Assembly: GCA_038363925.1 (NCBI GenBank)
Contig: JAQQWL010000001.1
Span: 1,054,001 to 1,118,000, forward strand
DNA from: Apiospora phragmitis
Lineage: Eukaryota > Ascomycota > Sordariomycetes > Amphisphaeriales > Apiosporaceae
DNA: 64,000 bases
Direction of reading: 5' to 3'
Shown here: positions 37,010-48,028 of the stretch, one piece after another
Layout of the letters: every line of letters starts with the position of its first letter
Position numbering within the stretch: position 1 is the first letter of the stretch
Translations under genes and position numbers: made by a program
The notes under the pieces: model-generated
The model's database searches: none
Seen by the model: the letters and a program-made list of their open reading frames with translations, nothing else
What the model was told of the DNA's origin: nothing

Positions 37010-37766
37010 TTGTAGAACGCGCACTTGTGACGATGTACAAGTCAACGATTTTCCAAGGGAAAACAAAAAGGGGGGGGGGAGGGGGGACACGGCTAAGACT
37101 ACACGATTAGATGGGGAGGGCGGCATTTACCAGCGATCGCATTTGGTGGCATTTACAGTTTGGTGAGGGGCGTTTTGGGTGATGGAAAATGTATAGCAAG
37201 CTGATGTGGGAATTCTTGTTTCAACCCGTGTATTATACCCGCGAATAATATGGAGGCTAGAGAACATCTTGGCAGTCCGGAGATCTGCATTATGATAAGG
37301 GTGGTGTAAATCTGTCTACTCCAATGTATAAGCATAGATGGCCAGTCGCCCCTAGGCAGTCTGACCTCTCTGTATACCGTATAAAGCCTAAAGAATACTT
37401 AGCGTTATGACCGACATACACTTGTCTATTTGGTGCCATTATCCTACCCAGATTGTTGAGCCATCAGTGTATAAATACCTCACATTTTCGTCATCTAGAC
37501 CGAGAATCTAAAGACAACTAACACGTCACGCTCAAACAAGATACTTCAAATTCCAATATTGGTACATTGCTAAAGCGGTCCCAGATACTACACACAATGC
37601 ACTCCCTGACTTGCATTCATTCCTCCAAAAACGCCGGAGGTCCCAAGCTAGGTCCCAAATGCATGTCGCGAGTCCCTTCCAAGGCTCGCGATACTCCTTG
37701 TATCTCCTACATCTATACAGTTTTCCATCTTCGTGTGCCCATTCTCATCCTCATTCGAATGCGACA
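37010..37766. other. Intergenic region, convergent 3' ends of RPO41 and VMA16
   Basis: 757 bp without a recognisable gene. It contains the G-rich tract at 37070-37086. Confidence 0.55.
37070..37086 (+). repeat. Poly-G tract G10-A-G6
   Basis: Ten G, one A, six G, about 60 bp after the RPO41 stop. It could form a quadruplex-like structure, and its true length is uncertain given homopolymer errors nearby. Confidence 0.8.
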
Positions 37767-38595
37767 CTATGCTTGGAAGCCAAAGTCGTTGGCCTTGCCC
37801 TGAACCAGCAGACCAACAATCAAACCGAAAAGACCGAGGACAGAGCTGAAGATTTCGATGACAAGGATCTTGACGAATAGCGAGGCATCGGCAGCATCAG
37901 CCAGAGCAGCACCGGAACCGTTCATGCCGACGGCAACACCGCAGACCAGGTTGCAGCCGCCGACGGTCAGGCCAGCCCAGAACAAGGCAAAGCCGGTGTA
38001 GTAGCTGTTGGCGTCGGCCAGCATATCCTCGCTGACGGAGCCGACCTTGGACGAGAAGACTATGGCCATGATGACACCATAGATTGCGACGACCTCGCAG
38101 AAGATGATCGAGATCAGGTTCTTGGTTCGGATTCGGGGTGCCTTGACGCCGGCGCCGAGGATGGAGGATCCGGTAATGAAAATGCCCCTGTAATACCGCG
38201 CAGTTAGATGCAAGGACTATAACATATGCGAGGCGATGGCGGAGGCAGATTATATTTCTTACCATGCAGCTCCCACAACAGAAAGTCCAATGCAAAGTGC
38301 TATTCCGAGGGAGGCCCAGGCGTAGGGCGATACTGATACTAGAAATGCTCCGACCTGTGATGACCATCACGTCAGTACCGAGTTTCAATCGACGAGTCGG
38401 CATGCGGAGTTACTTACGTTAAATGCCTCGCCGCTGCCAGTGAAGAGCATGTCTGTTGGGTCGCATCAGGGTTAGATCTGACGAGTGCATCATGCCGAGC
38501 CTCCAGCATTTCGGGTGTGTTTACTACTCACAAGCTCCAATGACGAGGAGGGCGGTCGTCAGGCTGCCGACGCCATAGCTGTAGCTGTAGCCCAT
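37767..38595 (-). CDS. VMA16: V-type ATPase proteolipid subunit c''
   Basis: Part of the proton-translocating ring of the vacuolar V0 sector. Exons on the minus strand are 38595-38532, 38452-38418, 38354-38263 and 38187-37767; 203 aa, intact. Five hydrophobic segments are visible: an extra N-terminal one ([15 protein letters not shown]) and four proteolipid helices, as in c'' rather than c or c'. The buried proton-carrying Glu is in [33 protein letters not shown] and [20 protein letters not shown] are family hallmarks. The second exon is only 35 nt. It is divergent from ARC1. Confidence 0.94.
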
Positions 38596-39226
38596 CGTGA
38601 AAGAGATGAAATCAATTCTGCCGTGTGCAGGTCGGTTCGAAGGGGAAAAGAAGAGAGGCAGAGAGAAAGATGAGATGGGGGTCGTGAACAAACAGCTCTC
38701 TGCTTCGATGAGGTAGCTTGAGTCTCCTGCAACTCAAATCTCGCGACGGGACTGGACTCTGGAGACTCTGGATTGGACGGGCCAGGCAAGCCGTTTTCGA
38801 GCTCCACTGCAGGTCAAGGACGACGACTCAAGAAGCAGTGAGGTATCCACATACTTGGCGAGGTACGTACCTCCTTTGCCTTGGCCGGAGGACGGCGATT
38901 CAAAGGTTCCGTTATGGTCGTCATCGCGTTGACCTAGCGCAGACTTATGCATTTATGAAGCATCTGACTCAAATTCCCCGTTTATGCATCCAAGCGAAAT
39001 TACGGATATCGCCCAAGTCAATAAATCGCGGGGCAATTGGAGCAAAGAAGCTGCCCAAAATTCAGTTTGGATCCCCCGCCAACCCCCATCATCACCATCC
39101 CACCAAAATACAAAATATTGCCTGCTTGTGTGAGTAGGTGATATAGTCAGACTCGTCAAGCTGTCGCTCTTTCCGAGACTCTTACGTCCTGTTATCAGGA
39201 GCATACCCCCTTTTCGCTCCTTCACA
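38596..39226. promoter_or_regulatory. Divergent promoter region VMA16/ARC1
   Basis: 631 bp between two divergent housekeeping genes. No separate gene was seen. A pyrimidine-rich stretch (CATACCCCCTTTTCGCTCCTTCAC) lies immediately before the ARC1 ATG. Confidence 0.55.
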
Positions 39227-40435
39227 ATGGCTGCCTTTTGCACCCAGAAGTATAGTCCCGCCGAGGAGACCGAGATTCAGCAATGGACCACCACCGCGGA
39301 CCGGCTGAAGTCATCTCCTAACGATGTCTCCATCCTCGAGTCTCTGAACACCCATCTCTCGACCCGCACCACTCTCCTTGGTACTAAGCCGTCCAAGGCT
39401 GATGTTTCCATCTACGAGACCCTGGCCCCGACCGTCTTTGCTTGGTCTCCCGAACAGCGAACCGGTGAGAAGGGTTACCACAACATCGTCCGCCACATCG
39501 ACTTCGTCCAGAACTCCCCCGTCTTTGGCCTTGAGGTCAAGGACTCGGACAAGATCAATATTGACCCTGATAATGTTCTTTACGTCAAGCCTCCTCATGA
39601 CGCCAAGGCCGAGAAGGAGCGCCTGAAGAAGGAGAAGGCTGCTGCCGCCGCCGCCGCTGCCGGTGGCGCTCAGGCTACCGTTGCCGACCGCACGAAGGCC
39701 GCCGCCGAGACGGTTGTACAGAAGGCTACCGAGGCTAAGGATGCCGTCGCAGCTGCTGTGGGTGCTGGCGGCGAGGCCAAGCCCAAGAAGGAGAAGAAGG
39801 AGAAGGCCCCCAAGCAACAGAAGGCCCCCGCCGCTGCCGCGCCGCCTACCCCTGCGCTTATCGACCTCCGAGTCGGACACATCCTCAAGGCCATCAAGCA
39901 CCCTGAAGCCGACAGCTTGTTTGTCTCGACTATTGCCATGGGCGACAAGGAGGCGACGGAAGACTACACTGAATATGAGGGCCAGATCTGCCGGACGGTC
40001 TGCTCAGGTCTCAACGGACTGGTTCCCCTGGAGGAGATGCAAGGACGCAAGGTTGTCGTCGTTGCCAACCTGAAGCCTGTCAAGATGCGAGGCATCAAGT
40101 CTTGCGCTATGGTCCTGGCAGCGTCGCCTAAGTTGAAGGAAGGCGAGGTCGATGATCACAAGGGCCCGGTTGAACTCGTGAGCCCGCCCGCAGATGCCAA
40201 GGCAGGTGAGCGCGTCAACTTCCAGGGCTGGGAGGGCGAGCCGGAAGGTGTGCTCAACCCCAAGAAGAAGGTTTGGGAGATGTTCCAGCCTGGCTTCACG
40301 ACTACCGACGAGCTGGAGGTCGCTTTCGATCCTGGCTTGGTGAAGGAGACCGGCAAGGAGGGTCTGGGCAAGCTGTTCACTGCAAGCGGAGGCAAGTGTA
40401 CAGTGAAGAGCCTGAAGGGAGCCACAGTGCGATAA
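39227..40435 (+). CDS. ARC1: ARC1-type tRNA-binding aminoacyl-tRNA synthetase cofactor
   Basis: Cytosolic cofactor that binds tRNA and tethers methionyl- and glutamyl-tRNA synthetases. Single exon, 402 aa, intact, with the ATG in strong context (CACAATGGC). Residues 1-100 form the GST-C-like helical interaction domain (LNTHLSTRTTLLGTKPSKAD). Residues about 130-205 are a Lys/Ala-rich linker (KKEKKEKAPKQQKAPAAAA) expected to grip RNA. From residue 208 an EMAPII-like OB fold begins with LIDLRVGHILKAIKHPEADS and includes RTVCSGLNGLVP and VANLKPVKMRGIKSCAM. Heavily biased to C/G-ending codons, suggesting high expression. Confidence 0.93.
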   Translation: MAAFCTQKYSPAEETEIQQWTTTADRLKSSPNDVSILESLNTHLSTRTTLLGTKPSKADVSIYETLAPTVFAWSPEQRTGEKGYHNIVRHIDFVQNSPVFGLEVKDSDKINIDPDNVLYVKPPHDAKAEKERLKKEKAAAAAAAAGGAQATVADRTKAAAETVVQKATEAKDAVAAAVGAGGEAKPKKEKKEKAPKQQKAPAAAAPPTPALIDLRVGHILKAIKHPEADSLFVSTIAMGDKEATEDYTEYEGQICRTVCSGLNGLVPLEEMQGRKVVVVANLKPVKMRGIKSCAMVLAASPKLKEGEVDDHKGPVELVSPPADAKAGERVNFQGWEGEPEGVLNPKKKVWEMFQPGFTTTDELEVAFDPGLVKETGKEGLGKLFTASGGKCTVKSLKGATVR

Positions 40436-40642
40436 AGTGTGTATTATGTCGAATACTAAGCTTATACGAAATAGACGAATGAATGAATGACTGCTCGCTG
40501 TATAGAGCAAGATCTCGGGACAACCCTCATTACATAACCCCATGAACATGTTTTGAACTCCGAGCTTTTTGATATCACCACCACATTCGGTACTTCTCGT
40601 TTAGTCCGCAATCCCTATTACCGACTCCTCGAACCCGGCAGC

Positions 40643-41102
40643 CTACCAAACCGTTGGCTTGGGGGTGATCGTTGCGGGAACAGTTTGCGCGCATCCCATA
40701 GTTTGCGTTATAGTCTCAGTAGGGAAAACACAGCCGGTTGGGCTTGTAGGGCACGGCGCATCGACGTACACCGTCGGTGTCTCGGCACAGCAGTCCGTGG
40801 CGCACGGCACCTCCAAATTCTCGACTGCCACCGTCATAAGACACATGATGTCAGTCGGGGCATTGTAAGTTGGGCAGAGTTCTATTTTGATCATTTGTTA
40901 GTTTGTTTGGTACTCATTCATGCCATCGATATGGATGCGTACCGGAAGCACGGGTCTTGGTATAGGTGTAGCACTCGTGCGTTTTGACGCCGGCAGTGGT
41001 GTGCTCCCAGTCGTCCCAGGTCGTGGAGCAGTGGGCAGGCTGGTCAGCGGCCGATACCGCTGTCAGCATCACCAACAGACCGACAGCTAGGGAGGAGCGC
41101 AT
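40643..41102 (-). CDS. Small secreted cysteine-rich protein (effector-like)
   Basis: Exon 1 is 41102-40943, the intron 40942-40882, and exon 2 40881-40643; 132 aa. The predicted signal peptide is MRSSLAVGLLVMLTAVSA. The mature part of about 114 residues holds ten cysteines in the contexts HCST, HECY, LCPT, MCLM, PCATDCCAE, PCPT, GCVF and GCAQ, an even number that could form five disulfides. Thr/Pro-rich C-terminal half (TETITQT, TVPATITPKPT). No known domain, and spacing does not fit hydrophobins or CFEM. An in-frame ATG upstream (41156) would put 18 residues before the signal peptide, so the later one is preferred. Possible surface protein or effector; the function is not known. Confidence 0.75.
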
Positions 41103-42396
41103 GTTGAAATGTTCAGACACGGTGTCTTTAGGGAGGCGTAGTAGGTATTGGCGCAAAGGCTTGGGATAATATAATGGATTGCTTGGTACGAGTTACTCTG
41201 GTCAATGACTCGGCAGACTGATGTCTCTCAACAGGTCTCATCCATCTGGGAAAGGGGGGCAGCCAGATATATACAGAATATTTTAATTTGCCAAGTGATA
41301 TGACCGAAAAGTTCTTATATGGGCGCTGTGCCTCAGCCTACCTTTACAGTAGATCCCACTATTGATCCTTCCAATATTGATCCTTTCAACGATGCTGTCC
41401 TTAAGCCGACCAGTCCGACATGAGGTTGGGCTAGACCTCGCCGGACCTTTGTTGGAGATGATCTACGGGCCAATAGGGGGCGGGCGGATGAGGTAACAGA
41501 AATTCAAGACATCAACGCAGTTGCTTTTCGGTTCCTAACCGGGCTGCTTCAGCACCGTCGTCGCAGAACCAACTACTGACTGGCTGCAAGCCAAGAAGAG
41601 GATGTAACGGATCATGACCGAAAATTATTTTCGCCCGACAGCCCATCTCCCATCACGTTGCTGCGACCGAAAAGTTCTAGTTGCGCGGCAGTTCGGATGC
41701 TGCTACTCGTATATAGTGCTCACTGCAGAAGCGAAATGATGATGGGCAAAGGGGAGCGGCGCGGGGGCTAAAAATAAGTGGTGTGTTCCAGCGGGTGTGC
41801 CCATTGACTTTTGTTTCCCCAGATGCCACTGGCCGACCTGCTCAGTCCAGCCAGGCACCAAACCAACCAGGATTCGAGAAGGAATGCTGACAGCATTGAA
41901 GGAACGGCTGGCCATACCAAGCCAATCATCAAGAGTGTTGGAGTTATTAAGGCTGTTTAGACGGCAGAAACCTCCCACTCGAACCCGAGCTATTTGTTTT
42001 TGCATCTCGATGTCTGTCAGGGTCTCTACCACCCCCATAGTACATACAATACACCCAATTGAGAATACTTAACCACTGTCGAGTGTTGTCGGCCATTGTC
42101 AAGCGAGGTGCGCATATGGACAGCAGACGACGCTCGTTCTCTTGGCTTTGCGTTAATATCCTACAAGCATCAGTAAGGCCGCGCGACATCATGAGATAAA
42201 CCGTGCTGTCTGTACTCCGCTGCCAGTCCGAGAATGTTTGTTACATGTGCACATTTGTTTACCCGACTGTATGCAGATATGCACTGTTTGCTCTCTTGGC
42301 TCTTGCTACACTCGGATGGGGAGCCGCGAGATCCGGGATCAAGGCTACACGGCCTGTATGGGCCCATCCGAATAGCTCTCCCGTTGGCATCAGACT
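41103..42396. other. Intergenic region with short repeated motif
   Basis: About 1.3 kb with no recognisable gene. The motif GACCGAAAAGTTCT occurs at 41302-41315 and 41665-41678, with a partial copy (GACCGAAAA) at 41616-41624. The direct repeats of TATTGATCCTT near 41362 and 41378 also stand out. It may be a decayed insertion. Confidence 0.45.
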
Positions 42397-42727
42397 CTAG
42401 AAGCATCGCCACGTATGAGTACCCTCAAGCTCATCCAGATAGAGTATGTGCCAAGGCAAGAGAGTCTCCTTGTATTCAGGTTTCGTGTATCCATAGGCTG
42501 ACTTGAAGTCTGAGATTTTGGGATTCTTCGCGGTGCTTTCATCAGAGAGGCTGCACTTGTAGCTTCCATTCTTCTTCCTGCCTTTGGCGTACCTGCAGGG
42601 CAGATTTGGTCTCTTCCCTTCGCGTAAGTGGAAAATATAACCAACCAAAATGCGCGTTCCTGGGGAGAGATCTCTGGAAGAAAGCTCACCTTCCGATCTT
42701 GATGTCCGGGGCCGCAGAAGGTTGCAT
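42397..42727 (-). CDS. Possible two-exon small gene, unknown
   Basis: A speculative model. Exon 1 is 42727-42690, the intron 42689-42593 (GTGAGC..CTGCAG, 97 bp), and exon 2 42592-42397, which together give an in-phase 77-residue protein. It is Lys/Ser/Tyr-rich (KGRKKNGSYKCSLSDEST, YTKPEYKETLLPWHILYL) and has no signal peptide or known domain. It could equally be the last exons of a broken larger gene, or chance. Nothing upstream on that strand clearly extends it. Confidence 0.3.
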
Positions 42728-43172
42728 TGCATATAGTATCGAGGAAGCCCAGGAACGCGCAGGCCAGGAACCCTTTCCGTTATGTAACGGTGATGGCGAC
42801 GTACCGACGATTATCAAAGGCTATTGATGGCTGTCTGTATTCGACGAGGCGAGAAACACCTCACTGCCTTGATATACTGACGATGAATACGATCACACGA
42901 ATCTAGCCCTGACGGCCTCCCGGGACTGTGCGGCAGGTCAGACCAGTACCGGGTGATGGTGGGTCCACCACCTGCCGGCTATTCCTGGTTTACTACAAGC
43001 TTAGCCAGAGCTCCGTCGTCGGCACCGGTCCCACTTCCGTCATGGAGAATTTTGAGCTGTACTGCAGCAATTTTTTGTTTGGTTTCCTAAGAGCCGAGTG
43101 CAGCTCATTGAGATCGGACGATTATTCGCGTTACTGAACGATCCTCGATCGGTAAAAACATACATCTTCGCA
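42728..43172. promoter_or_regulatory. Upstream region of ADE1
   Basis: 445 bp before the SAICAR synthase start with no other gene seen. Frames here are short. Confidence 0.45.
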
Positions 43173-44408
43173 ATGTCGCCTCAAGTGGTAACGTCCATCG
43201 ACGTCTCCTCACTGCCTTTGATTGCGCGGGGCAAGGTCAGAGACCTGTACGAAGTCAATGACTCCACGCTTCTCTTCTCCACGACCGACCGTATCTCAGC
43301 CTACGATGTGGTCATGGAGAATGGAATCCCCTTCAAGGGCGCCGTCCTGACCCAGTTGACTGCACACTGGTTTTCCGTGCTGAAGGAGAAGATTCCGGAC
43401 CTCAAGACTCACTTCATCACCCTAGACCCGCCGGGCGGCCTGACCCCTGCCGAGACAGAGCTGGTCCGTGGCCGGAGCATGCAGGTCCGCAAATTCAAGG
43501 TCTTTCCTATCGAGGCCATCGTGCGTACGTTTCACGCCTATATTGTTTCGTTGGGATGGTCTACGTCTTTTTTTCATTGAGCCCACCGCCGCCTATGGCG
43601 GGGATGATGACCAGAAATGCCTGTCACGTTGACTTACTAACGCACGGGAGGATACAGGCGGCTACATAACCGGCTCAGCATGGAAAGAATACGAGACCAA
43701 AGGCACCGTCCACGGCATCCCGCAGCCCGCCGGCCTGAAGCAGTGCGCCGCGTTCCCCGCCGGCGCGCTGTACACGCCGAGCACCAAGGCGGAGATGGGC
43801 GCTCACGACGAGAACATCTCGCCGGAGCAGGCTGCCAAAATCGTCGGGGGAGAAGTACGCCGGCCGCATCGAGAAGCTCGCGCTGGACCTGTACAATACG
43901 GGTGCCGAGTACGCCCGCGCCCGGGGCATCATCATCGCCGACGTCAAGTTCGAGTTCGGCCTCGACGAGGCGACCGACGAGATCGTCTTGATTGACGAGG
44001 TCCTAACGCCCGACTCGTCGCGGTTCTGGCCCGCGGACAAGTACGAGTGAGTTGCAGTGTCATTATGAACCGTTTCTACCACCTGTGTGAAGCTAACACT
44101 ATGTTCTAGGGTCGGTCGTGACCAGCAGAGCTTTGACAAGCAGTACCTTCGAAACTGGTAAGAAGTCCTGAGTGTAGTGCTCGTTATTGCCTCCTTTCTA
44201 CATCACCCTTGCCTATCATATAATTCGATTGCGCGCTGCATCTCTCCTTTCTGAGCGTACCGAAACTGACTTAGGTTGTAGGTTGACAAAAGAGGGCCTG
44301 AAAGCCAAGGAGGGCGTCGAGGTGCCCAAGGACATTGCTGACGCCACAAGTGCAAAGTACAAGGAGGCTTTCCGAATGTTGACTGGGAAATCTCTGGAGG
44401 TGCTATAA
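43173..44408 (+). CDS. ADE1: SAICAR synthase (purine biosynthesis), one frameshift
   Basis: Phosphoribosylaminoimidazole-succinocarboxamide synthase: joins aspartate to CAIR using ATP, step 7 of purine synthesis. Exons are 43173-43524, 43658-44046, 44110-44157 and 44282-44408; with one G removed, 915 nt, 304 aa, the usual size. Motifs: GKVRDLY at the nucleotide site, FPIEAIVRGYITGS (family signature 1, spanning intron 1), and IIADVKFEFG (signature 2). The G5 run at 43846-43850 is one too long: the frame must move from AAKIVG to EKYAGRIEKLA. All intron phases agree after that correction. Being a biosynthetic gene that prototrophs need, it is probably intact in the organism. Confidence 0.93.
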
Positions 44409-45332
44409 GCGCCGGAGTCGATGAGAGGCGCATCCCTCATGGAAACCACCTCGCTAGGAGTGTAAACAGTACGTCTTCGCCTTCTTATTCAAAGAGAATG
44501 GTCTTCATACATATATGTACATAACATAACAGTGAGACCGGAGCATTATCCGTGATGGGTTTCTTTTGGGTTTTTCGTCATCTTTGATCGCAGTTCCGCC
44601 GTCCGTGTTGTCTCATATACCACCTCATCCCTACCGCCGCCGCCACCCCCTCCCTCCATATAATTCTTCGCTTCGTAGTCAATCCAGCCGGAACGCTCTT
44701 TGCATCTTTTGTGGCAATCCCTATCACTGTTCGTTGAGGACCACAGTGCAAAAAGTACAGATTGACAGCCACCAATCTGACAGTGGACACACATCCTACT
44801 TGAAACCTATTCATGCCTGGCTCCTGAGGTACTGTTAATACCATATCAGGATTCGCAAGAGCTCGGCCGAACGCCGAGGAGTGCGTCGGAGTTTGGCCGT
44901 GGGGGAAACAGAACACGAACGCAACGGCGGAAGCAGTTTCCTCACACCGCAGTCCCAAGCCTTACCCGTTGAGGCGTCCAGCCCCATTGTGTGGTGGGGA
45001 TAGCGTAGGGACTCCCCACACAACCTCATACATACTGGCTCGGCACATTTTTGTTGACTACTGTGTTGACAGCTCTGGAACTGATGGCATGACACGTTTT
45101 TGATCCCAGAATGGCAGTGACTGTCCTACGGTTTTGATATCAATCGGACCTATGACGGGCGCAGCATATCAATGGGCAGGTGCCCGTCCAATTGCCGTGG
45201 TGTTGTTGCCAGGGTTGGCTACGATGGTGCTGGGGATGTATATATAGGGTGTGTACACCTCGGGCCTTGATTCCCGCCTTCTTCCCCGACTTTCTACTTT
45301 GGTACTGGGGGGTTTCGACGGAAGTATCTAGC
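44409..45332. other. Intergenic region ADE1-esterase
   Basis: About 0.9 kb, no recognisable gene. It ends with TATATATAGGG near 45239-45249, about 90 bp before the esterase start, a likely TATA element for that gene. Confidence 0.5.
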
Positions 45333-47177
45333 ATGTTCTTCCTTCCAGCTTTTGCCAGCAGTCTCCTGGTCGCCGCCGCTCGCGGCGCGGACCTCACCGT
45401 CCCGACCGCCAACGGCGAGGTCCGAGGAACCATCAACGCGACCTCCCCGCACGTCCGGCAGTTCCTGGGCATCCCCTTCGCCGAGCCGCCGGTGGCCAAG
45501 CTCCGGTTCCAGCCGCAGGTCAAGTACGCAGCGAAGGATCGCGACATCGACGCCAAGGCCTTCGCCCCCTCGTGCATGCAGCCCCTCACGACGCCCGAGG
45601 CGGACGCCAAGGACGTCTTCCACGTCTACATGCCGCAGCTGCTGCCCGGCAGCCCCGCCCAGAGCGAGGACTGCCTCTACCTGAACGTGTATGCGCCGCT
45701 GGAGCCTGCGGCGCCCAAGCTGCCCGTGTTCGTCTGGACCGCGGGCGGGGGGTTCGCCTCGAACGGCGCCAATGTGCCCTACCAGGTTCCCGATCCGTGG
45801 GTGGAGCGCACGCAGGGCCATGTTGTTGTGACGATCAAGTAAGCGAGGAATCGAATCATGAATGGGGATGATGTGCGCCGTATCCCTGATAAGCCTGTGA
45901 TTGTCTAACCGAGGATTATGTGTGTGTATTAGTTACCGACTGAATCTCTTTGGATACCCCAATGTGGCTGCACAGTCAACCAACGTGGGTTTGATGGACC
46001 AGCGATTGGCGTGAGTCTCAACTTTGCCCTCTATCTTTCCGGACGGTATGGACAGAAGTACTGATTGCTACGTTTCGGTGGCGCATAAGTGTTGAATGGG
46101 TTCGCGACAACATTGCCGCGTTCGGAGGTGACGCTGACCGCATCGTCCTCTGGGGCCAGTCAGCTGGTGCCTGGTCGGTAAACTATTTCGGCTACGCGTA
46201 TCCAGAGGATCCCATTGTCAAGGGGCTCATCGCCGAATCGGGCGGTTCCACGGTCTTCGCCGCGGGTGACGACGAGCACCGCGGCTTCTCCGCCGTCGCG
46301 AAGAACGCTGGCTGCGGCGACCTGGACGCGGCGGCCGAAATGGCCTGCATGCAGACGGTCGATGCACAGAAGCTGCAGAAGGTCTTTGCGAACACGACGG
46401 GGTTTATGTTTGGGCCGGTCGTCGACAACGTCACGGTCTTCGCAGACTCCAAGGACCGAGCCCAAAAAGGATTGGTGGCCAAGCTCCCTGCGATCCTGGG
46501 AGTGAACAGCCGAGAGGGCTCGTCGTTTGCGCCCTGGACAGCTGAGTAGGGCGTAAAGGAGGCAGACATGATCTCGGGCTCCAAGGTCATTTTGTGTCCC
46601 ACTATTGGCGAGATTCGGTAAGTACAGCCATGATCGCGCATATGTGAGACTTTACTGTGTTACCTGGAGCTGACACTTAATGCAGTGACCGTGTCGAGGC
46701 CGGGTTGACAACCTACCGATACTTCTACAGTGGAAATTTCTCCAACATCACGCCAGCTCCTTGGCTGGGGAGCTACTCACAGCAGTAAGTGCAACGAGAC
46801 ATGCCCCTCTAAGGCTCGGCATACAGAACTAACCCACGGCCCTCGCATTGTTAGGTGAATTACCCCTGATTTTCGGGACTCACCACCAGTACAACCATAA
46901 CTCGACCGACTTTGAGTGGAACGTCAGCCACGCTATGCAGGGCAAGTAGTTTTTGTTTGATTTCTCCATGATTACGAAGGATCACAGCTAACCTGGTTGG
47001 AACTCCGTTGCAGATCTGTGGTTGTCCTTTGCGACCAACCCCGATGCGACGCCGAGTTCTGATGCGTTTAACTGGCCCAAGTACGACCCAGCCGCGGATA
47101 CCGTCGCCTCGTTCGCCAGCGCCGACAATGTTGTCGTCCGGCTTGATGGGCATGGCATTAATGACATCTGTACTTAG
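45333..47177 (+). CDS. Secreted type-B carboxylesterase, interrupted as read
   Basis: Alpha/beta-hydrolase of the carboxylesterase/lipase type B family. Exons are 45333-45838, 45933-46010, 46090-46617, 46686-46784, 46855-46941 and 47014-47177. The signal peptide is MFFLPAFASSLLVAAARG. FLGIPFAEPPVAKLRF and EDCLYLNVYAP are family signatures, the oxyanion loop is TAGGGF, the nucleophile Ser219 lies in GQSAGA, the acid Glu337 in NSREGSS, and the base His413 in FGTHHQY. Two breaks: TAG at 46547-46549 (codon 348), after which the same frame goes on with GVKEADMISGSK, and a one-base excess at the acceptor of exon 5 (TTAGGTGAA, where TTAG|TGAA would read HELPLIFGT). The last intron has a GC donor (G|GCAAGT at 46942). 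It may be a real pseudogene or two base errors; corrected length 486 aa. Confidence 0.8.
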
Positions 47178-48028
47178 GAAAAGGGGGGTACAGACAGGAT
47201 TCGATGGTTGCTCTGTAGGCACGAAAGACATGTTTGGAACACGTAGATGAAGGCAGGTTCTGTAAGACCTGACTCAAGCGACCTAGTTCTGCAGAAGGGC
47301 TGAGTTGCCCATTCAAATGAAGCAGGATATATCGCAGCATACACGCTTGAGACGGAGTCACCCTGTCTTTTGAAGACCTAGCGGTTCGTCCGGTGTGTTT
47401 CATGAGAGCGGTAACTGAATACATTACTTACCTACTTAAGTAATTTGGGAAATATCCCAGGAGGTAGCACGAGCCACGCTGTCTTGTATGTCAATACCTA
47501 CTGTCCCAGTAATGATCTCATATCACCTGCCTGTCATGATATTATGATATTTTTTTTTCTCCTGCTTCCCCCACCTTTTTTGCCAGCGGCGATATTCCTA
47601 CTGGAGTACAGAGGATCGTGAATCCATGGTGTGTCAATTATTTGCCGAAAAGGTGGGGCGATAGCTTTTTTTTTGGTTCAGTCTTATCAAAGTGCTCCTG
47701 CCCACTGGCCTTTGTTTACTCACAGAGCTGCTCCACCAATCAGACGCGAATTGCGGGCATCTCGACCAAATCGGGCTTGCCCACACTGACGAACACCATC
47801 GACCTCCAATCCTACACTCAATCATCAAATTCCACATCGACAACTTACGCCTTTCGTTTTACTGCTCCTATTCCATGCGTGAACAATGCTTACTTGATCT
47901 TTATACAACGCCCCGGCCGATTCCGATTGCTGCACTTGCCATTTTCTGGCTATAAAACGCGCTCAGCTCCTCGCTGACACGTTCACGAGCCTTTGCCCGC
48001 ACCGCGTTCCTATCCCCCAAAAGTCGCC
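47178..48028. promoter_or_regulatory. Esterase 3' flank and INCENP promoter
   Basis: About 850 bp, no gene recognised. It includes a T9 run near 47550-47558 and another T9 run near 47667-47675, and the TATA-like element noted separately. Confidence 0.5.
47951..47957 (+). promoter_or_regulatory. TATA-like box upstream of INCENP
   Basis: TATAAAA about 72 bp before the ATG, in GGCTATAAAACGCGC context. Confidence 0.5.

Noticed and set aside
1489..46549. Alternative genetic code or general TAG readthrough
   Set aside because: TAG ends several intact genes (GH95, VMA16, MOSC, PPX1), and the odd TAGs are explained by indels, RIP-like changes or single substitutions.
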